A stretch of DNA of 8,495 nt, taken from NCBI GenBank assembly GCA_027005635.1, contig JALTLI010000116.1, forward strand, positions 6,885 through 15,379. The letters are read 5' to 3'. Under the pieces are notes generated by a model. That model was not told the DNA's origin. It did no database searches and saw only the letters and a list, made by a program, of their open reading frames with translations. Each line of letters begins with the position of its first letter. The first letter of the stretch is position 1. Both the position numbers and the translations under genes were made by a program. Source of the DNA: Alphaproteobacteria bacterium. GTDB lineage: Bacteria; Pseudomonadota; Alphaproteobacteria; UBA2136; JALTLI01. Below, in pieces: positions 6,406-8,495 of the stretch.

Positions 6406-7901
6406 TCACCCTCCATTTCATTAGGTTTATCAATACCCATCAAGTATAAAATAGTTGGTGCTACATCAGCTAAAGAGCCATCTTTTATACTTGATTTTTT
6501 TCTACCAACATAAATACACGGCACAGGATTTGTTGTATGTGCAGTGGCAGGAGAGCCATCTTCTTGCAACATTTCTTCACAGTTACCATGATCTGCAATA
6601 ATGATTGTTTCTCCGCCAGATTTTTCCATTTCAGCTAAAATTTCAGCTAAATGTTTATCTATACATTCAACCGCTGTAATTGCAGCTTTTAAATCTCCGC
6701 TATGACCAACTTGATCTCCGTTAGCAATATTTAAAACAATAAAATCATGGGTATTAAGTTTTATTTCTCTGCATAAATCTTTTGTAATTTCCACCAATGA
6801 CATTTCAGGAGCTAAATTATAAGTTTTTACTTTTGGTGATGGCACAACAATGCGTTTTTCATTTTTATAGGGTGTTTCTGTTCCACCATTAAAGAAAAAT
6901 GTAACATGAGCATATTTTTCAGATTCAGCAATACGTAACTGGTTTAAACCTTGTTTTTCAATAACTTCTCCCAGTGTGTTTTTAGGAAATTCTGGAGGAT
7001 ATATTATATTTGTTTTTTTATAAAATGCGCTATCGTATTTTGTCATTGTTATTAAATTAGGGTGGTTATCTTCTACAAAACAACCAACAATTTGCCTCAT
7101 TCTATCTGCTCTAAAGTTAAAAAATATAACTACATCATCATGGCTAATATTTGTTTCTATTGGTAGACGCAAAATGGTTGGGGATATAAATTCATCTGTT
7201 TCAGAATTAGCAGCTGCACTTAATAATGCTTCTTGCCAACTAGATGCTTTGCGACCAACAGCATTCTTTAGCATATTATAAGCGGGTGCAGTTCTTTCAC
7301 TGCGGTTATCTCTATCCATGGTGTAAAATCTACCACTAACACTGGCAATATGCGCATTATTAAAATTTTCAATAGATGCTGTGAAATTTTCAAACTGCTG
7401 TTTTGCATCATTAGGTTGGGTATCTCTACCATCAGTAATGGCATGGATAAGAACAGGTTTATTATATTTTTCCAGTACTTTAATAAGCCCAGTTGCATGC
7501 AAATAATGTGAATGAACACCACCATCACTAACTAAACCTACAATATGAATATGGCGGGCATTTTTTAATTTATCTTCATTATTTAGCCAGTCTTGGCGCT
7601 TTTCAAATTTTCCACTATTTAAATCTTGCTGGATTTTTTCTAGCGATTGAGGAATTACTCTACCAGAGCCAATTGTCATATGCCCCACATCAGAATTACC
7701 CATTTGCCCTTGAGGTAAGCCAACTTTTTGTCCATGAGTAATAAGTTTTGAATGAGGATAGTTAGCATATAAATTATCCAAAGTAGGAGTGCTAGCAAGT
7801 TTAACCGCATTCCCTTTAGTGTTATCAGATATTCCAAAGCCATCAAGAATACACAATAGCATTGGTTTTGGCGCTTTATTTTGAGTGTTATTTTTTTTCA
7901 T
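6384..7901 (-). CDS. gpmI: 2,3-bisphosphoglycerate-independent phosphoglycerate mutase
   Basis: GpmI interconverts 3- and 2-phosphoglycerate in the cytosol, in glycolysis and gluconeogenesis, using two Mn ions and a phosphoserine intermediate. I choose the ATG at 7899-7901 (505 residues, near the family's usual 510-515). The longer frame would need a TTG at 7914-7916 and adds only five residues. From this Met the motifs are LLCILDGFG (15-23, metal Asp20), GQMGNSDVGH (65-74, catalytic Ser70), SDGGVHSH (125-132), TDGRDT (156-161), FFNFRADRMRQI (260-271), NGDQVGH (394-400), IADHGN (435-440, Asp437/His438) and AHTTNPVP (454-461). The catalytic-loop sequence NSDVGH has Asp where many bacterial enzymes have Glu. 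No Shine-Dalgarno site precedes the ATG; a TATAGT box lies 6 bases upstream. The 3' end overlaps envC. Confidence 0.96.
   Translation of the reverse strand: MKKNNTQNKAPKPMLLCILDGFGISDNTKGNAVKLASTPTLDNLYANYPHSKLITHGQKVGLPQGQMGNSDVGHMTIGSGRVIPQSLEKIQQDLNSGKFEKRQDWLNNEDKLKNARHIHIVGLVSDGGVHSHYLHATGLIKVLEKYNKPVLIHAITDGRDTQPNDAKQQFENFTASIENFNNAHIASVSGRFYTMDRDNRSERTAPAYNMLKNAVGRKASSWQEALLSAAANSETDEFISPTILRLPIETNISHDDVVIFFNFRADRMRQIVGCFVEDNHPNLITMTKYDSAFYKKTNIIYPPEFPKNTLGEVIEKQGLNQLRIAESEKYAHVTFFFNGGTETPYKNEKRIVVPSPKVKTYNLAPEMSLVEITKDLCREIKLNTHDFIVLNIANGDQVGHSGDLKAAITAVECIDKHLAEILAEMEKSGGETIIIADHGNCEEMLQEDGSPATAHTTNPVPCIYVGRKKSSIKDGSLADVAPTILYLMGIDKPNEMEGECLISFL
6410..6414 (-). promoter_or_regulatory. 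Shine-Dalgarno site of envC inside the gpmI 3' end
   Basis: The minus strand reads GGAGG, then GTGA, then the envC ATG at 6403-6405. This is the strongest ribosome binding site in the window. It lies within the last codons of gpmI, so envC is translated from the gpmI mRNA, possibly with translational coupling. It also fixes the envC start despite the 22-base overlap. Confidence 0.85.
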
Positions 7902-7907
7902 AGCTGG

Positions 7908-7913
7908 ACTATA
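7908..7913 (-). promoter_or_regulatory. Possible gpmI -10 box next to the start codon
   Basis: The minus strand reads TATAGT, then CCAGCT, then the gpmI ATG, with no Shine-Dalgarno site. A TTAATT hexamer lies 17 bases upstream as a weak -35. The arrangement matches that of lepA and would give a leaderless or nearly leaderless mRNA. Matches of this quality are common in AT-rich DNA, and gpmI could instead be read through from rlmH 53 bases upstream. Confidence 0.35.
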
Positions 7914-7954
7914 CAACGGTTATGAAAAAAAATTAATTACTTTTTTATAAAAAA

Positions 7955-8422
7955 TTAATCACGGTGATACGGATGGCCAGAATTAACAGATGCAACCCTG
8001 TAAAGTTGTTCCAAAATAATAGGGCGAACCATCATATGTGGATAAGTTAACTTTGAAAGAGATAAAACATAATTGGCTTTTTGACGGATTTCATCACTTA
8101 AACCTTCCGCACCACCAATTATAAAACAAAAATTATTAAAAGCTCCTGTTTCTTGCTTGGCTTTTATTAATGTTGCAAATTTTCGGGTAGTTGGGCTTTC
8201 ACCAGTTTCATCTAGGGCAATTATAAATGATTTTGTTGGGATTTTTTTAAAAAAAGTTTTAGCTTCTTCGTTTTTAATATCAGCAGGCCTGTTTGCATTT
8301 GCTTGTGGAACTTCAATAATTTTATTTTTAAAAAAAGGTTTTAAACGGCTTTGATAATGAGATATAAGCTCTAGTATTGCTTTATCTCTACATTTTCCTG
8401 CGGCTAAAATTATTATTTCCAT
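7955..8422 (-). CDS. rlmH: 23S rRNA (pseudouridine-1915-N3)-methyltransferase
   Basis: RlmH methylates pseudouridine 1915 in helix 69 of 23S rRNA on assembled 70S ribosomes, using S-adenosylmethionine. The protein has 155 residues, the same length as the E. coli enzyme. It shows the SPOUT-class trefoil-knot motifs: LDETGES (70-76), FIIGGAEGLS (100-109), LSLSKLTYPHMMVRPIILEQLYRV (120-143, in two conserved blocks), and the invariant-type C-terminus HPYHRD (150-155), where YHR/E is the usual ending. The start ATG aligns with the family N-terminus (MEIIILAAGK). No Shine-Dalgarno site precedes it; a TAAAAT box with an extended TG lies 6 bases upstream. In many alphaproteobacteria rlmH sits just before the gpmI-envC-ctpA block, and often after rsfS, which is not visible here. 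Confidence 0.96.
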   Translation of the reverse strand: MEIIILAAGKCRDKAILELISHYQSRLKPFFKNKIIEVPQANANRPADIKNEEAKTFFKKIPTKSFIIALDETGESPTTRKFATLIKAKQETGAFNNFCFIIGGAEGLSDEIRQKANYVLSLSKLTYPHMMVRPIILEQLYRVASVNSGHPYHRD

Positions 8423-8428
8423 AGAAAT

Positions 8429-8434
8429 ATTTTA
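8429..8434 (-). promoter_or_regulatory. Possible rlmH extended -10 box
   Basis: The minus strand reads TGT-TAAAAT, then ATTTCT, then the rlmH ATG. This is a TGn extended -10 pattern with no Shine-Dalgarno site downstream. No convincing -35 is present. The region is about 80% A+T, so chance matches are likely. The repeated layout upstream of rlmH, gpmI and lepA is the main reason for listing it. Confidence 0.3.
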
Positions 8435-8445
8435 ACATATCCCAT

Positions 8446-8457
8446 TACTATATAGTA
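8446..8457. repeat. 12-bp perfect palindrome upstream of rlmH
   Basis: TACTATATAGTA reads the same on both strands and lies 24 bases upstream of the rlmH ATG. It could be a regulator half-site pair or overlap a promoter box (TATACT or TATAGT on the minus strand). A palindrome made mainly of A and T can arise by chance here. Confidence 0.4.
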
Positions 8458-8474
8458 TATTTTTTTGCCTATTT

Positions 8475-8490
8475 AAGTTATAAATAACTT
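8475..8490. repeat. 16-bp inverted repeat upstream of rlmH, operator candidate
   Basis: AAGTTAT (8475-8481) and ATAACTT (8484-8490) form a perfect 7+7 inverted repeat around AA. It sits 53 bases upstream of the rlmH start, at the right edge of the window. The size suits a dimeric regulator site. It could equally be an AT-rich hairpin belonging to the gene beyond the edge. Confidence 0.4.
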
Positions 8491-8495
8491 GTGAA

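Noticed and set aside
7268..7528. Alternative-frame minus-strand frame inside gpmI
   Set aside because: It overlaps conserved gpmI motifs in another frame and shows no family features.
7902..7916. TTG start five codons upstream of the gpmI ATG
   Set aside because: A rare start codon with no Shine-Dalgarno site that overlaps the -10-like box. The ATG at 7901 gives a normal-length protein.
7920..7957. AT-only hairpin with an eight-T run after rlmH, as a terminator
   Set aside because: The stem consists only of A-T pairs with a bulge, so it would be too weak for confident intrinsic termination. It remains possible that it attenuates read-through into gpmI.
8157..8354. Plus-strand open frame opposite rlmH
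   Set aside because: It is contained within conserved rlmH sequence and resembles an antisense shadow.
8432..8494. Minus-strand open frame entering from the right edge, possibly the 3' end of an upstream gene such as rsfS
   Set aside because: Only about 20 AT-biased codons are visible and they match no family ending that I can recognise.

Overview
This window reads as a compact, AT-rich stretch of an alphaproteobacterial chromosome. Almost all of it is coding, and every recognisable gene lies on the minus strand, so transcription runs from high to low coordinates. Three things support an alphaproteobacterium: the gene order rlmH-gpmI-envC-ctpA-YibQ-type deacetylase-rppH, a small Nudix enzyme of the RppH/IalA type, and a lipoprotein that closely resembles the Rickettsia 17 kDa surface antigen. 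The low GC (about one third in gene bodies sampled by eye) fits a Rickettsiales-like, Holosporales-like or other AT-rich lineage. I cannot place it more finely by reading alone. The gpmI gene argues against Rickettsia itself, which lacks glycolysis.

Layout in transcription order: an AT-rich leader with two short palindromes (8423-8495); rlmH (23S rRNA pseudouridine-1915 methyltransferase); gpmI (cofactor-independent phosphoglycerate mutase); an EnvC-type coiled-coil/LytM protein whose reading frame overlaps gpmI by 22 bases; ctpA (periplasmic S41 protease); a membrane-anchored divergent polysaccharide deacetylase (YibQ family); rppH; an intrinsic terminator with a new promoter; lepA (EF4); a glycine-zipper lipoprotein 9 bases after lepA; and a strong bidirectional terminator. 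The final 132 bases (1-132) are about 50% GC and look different from the rest. They may be a dispersed palindromic repeat or the edge of something outside the window.

Two transcription units are likely. In the first, gpmI-envC-ctpA-deacetylase-rppH (possibly with rlmH) are spaced from -22 to +29 bases. The core is the widespread proteobacterial gpmI-envC-(ctpA)-yibQ block, which joins a glycolytic enzyme to envelope and septal peptidoglycan functions. The EnvC-like protein has lost nearly all LytM metal ligands, so it is expected to activate amidases and not to cut peptidoglycan itself. The second unit is lepA plus the lipoprotein.

I see no CRISPR array, transposase, toxin-antitoxin pair, prophage gene, tRNA or rRNA, and no convincing undescribed system. 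The most interesting signals are regulatory. lepA, gpmI and rlmH each have a -10-like box 6-7 bases before the ATG and no Shine-Dalgarno sequence, which suggests leaderless mRNAs. The internal operon genes envC and rppH, by contrast, have clear Shine-Dalgarno sites. The GC-shifted block at the left edge is the other item worth checking.
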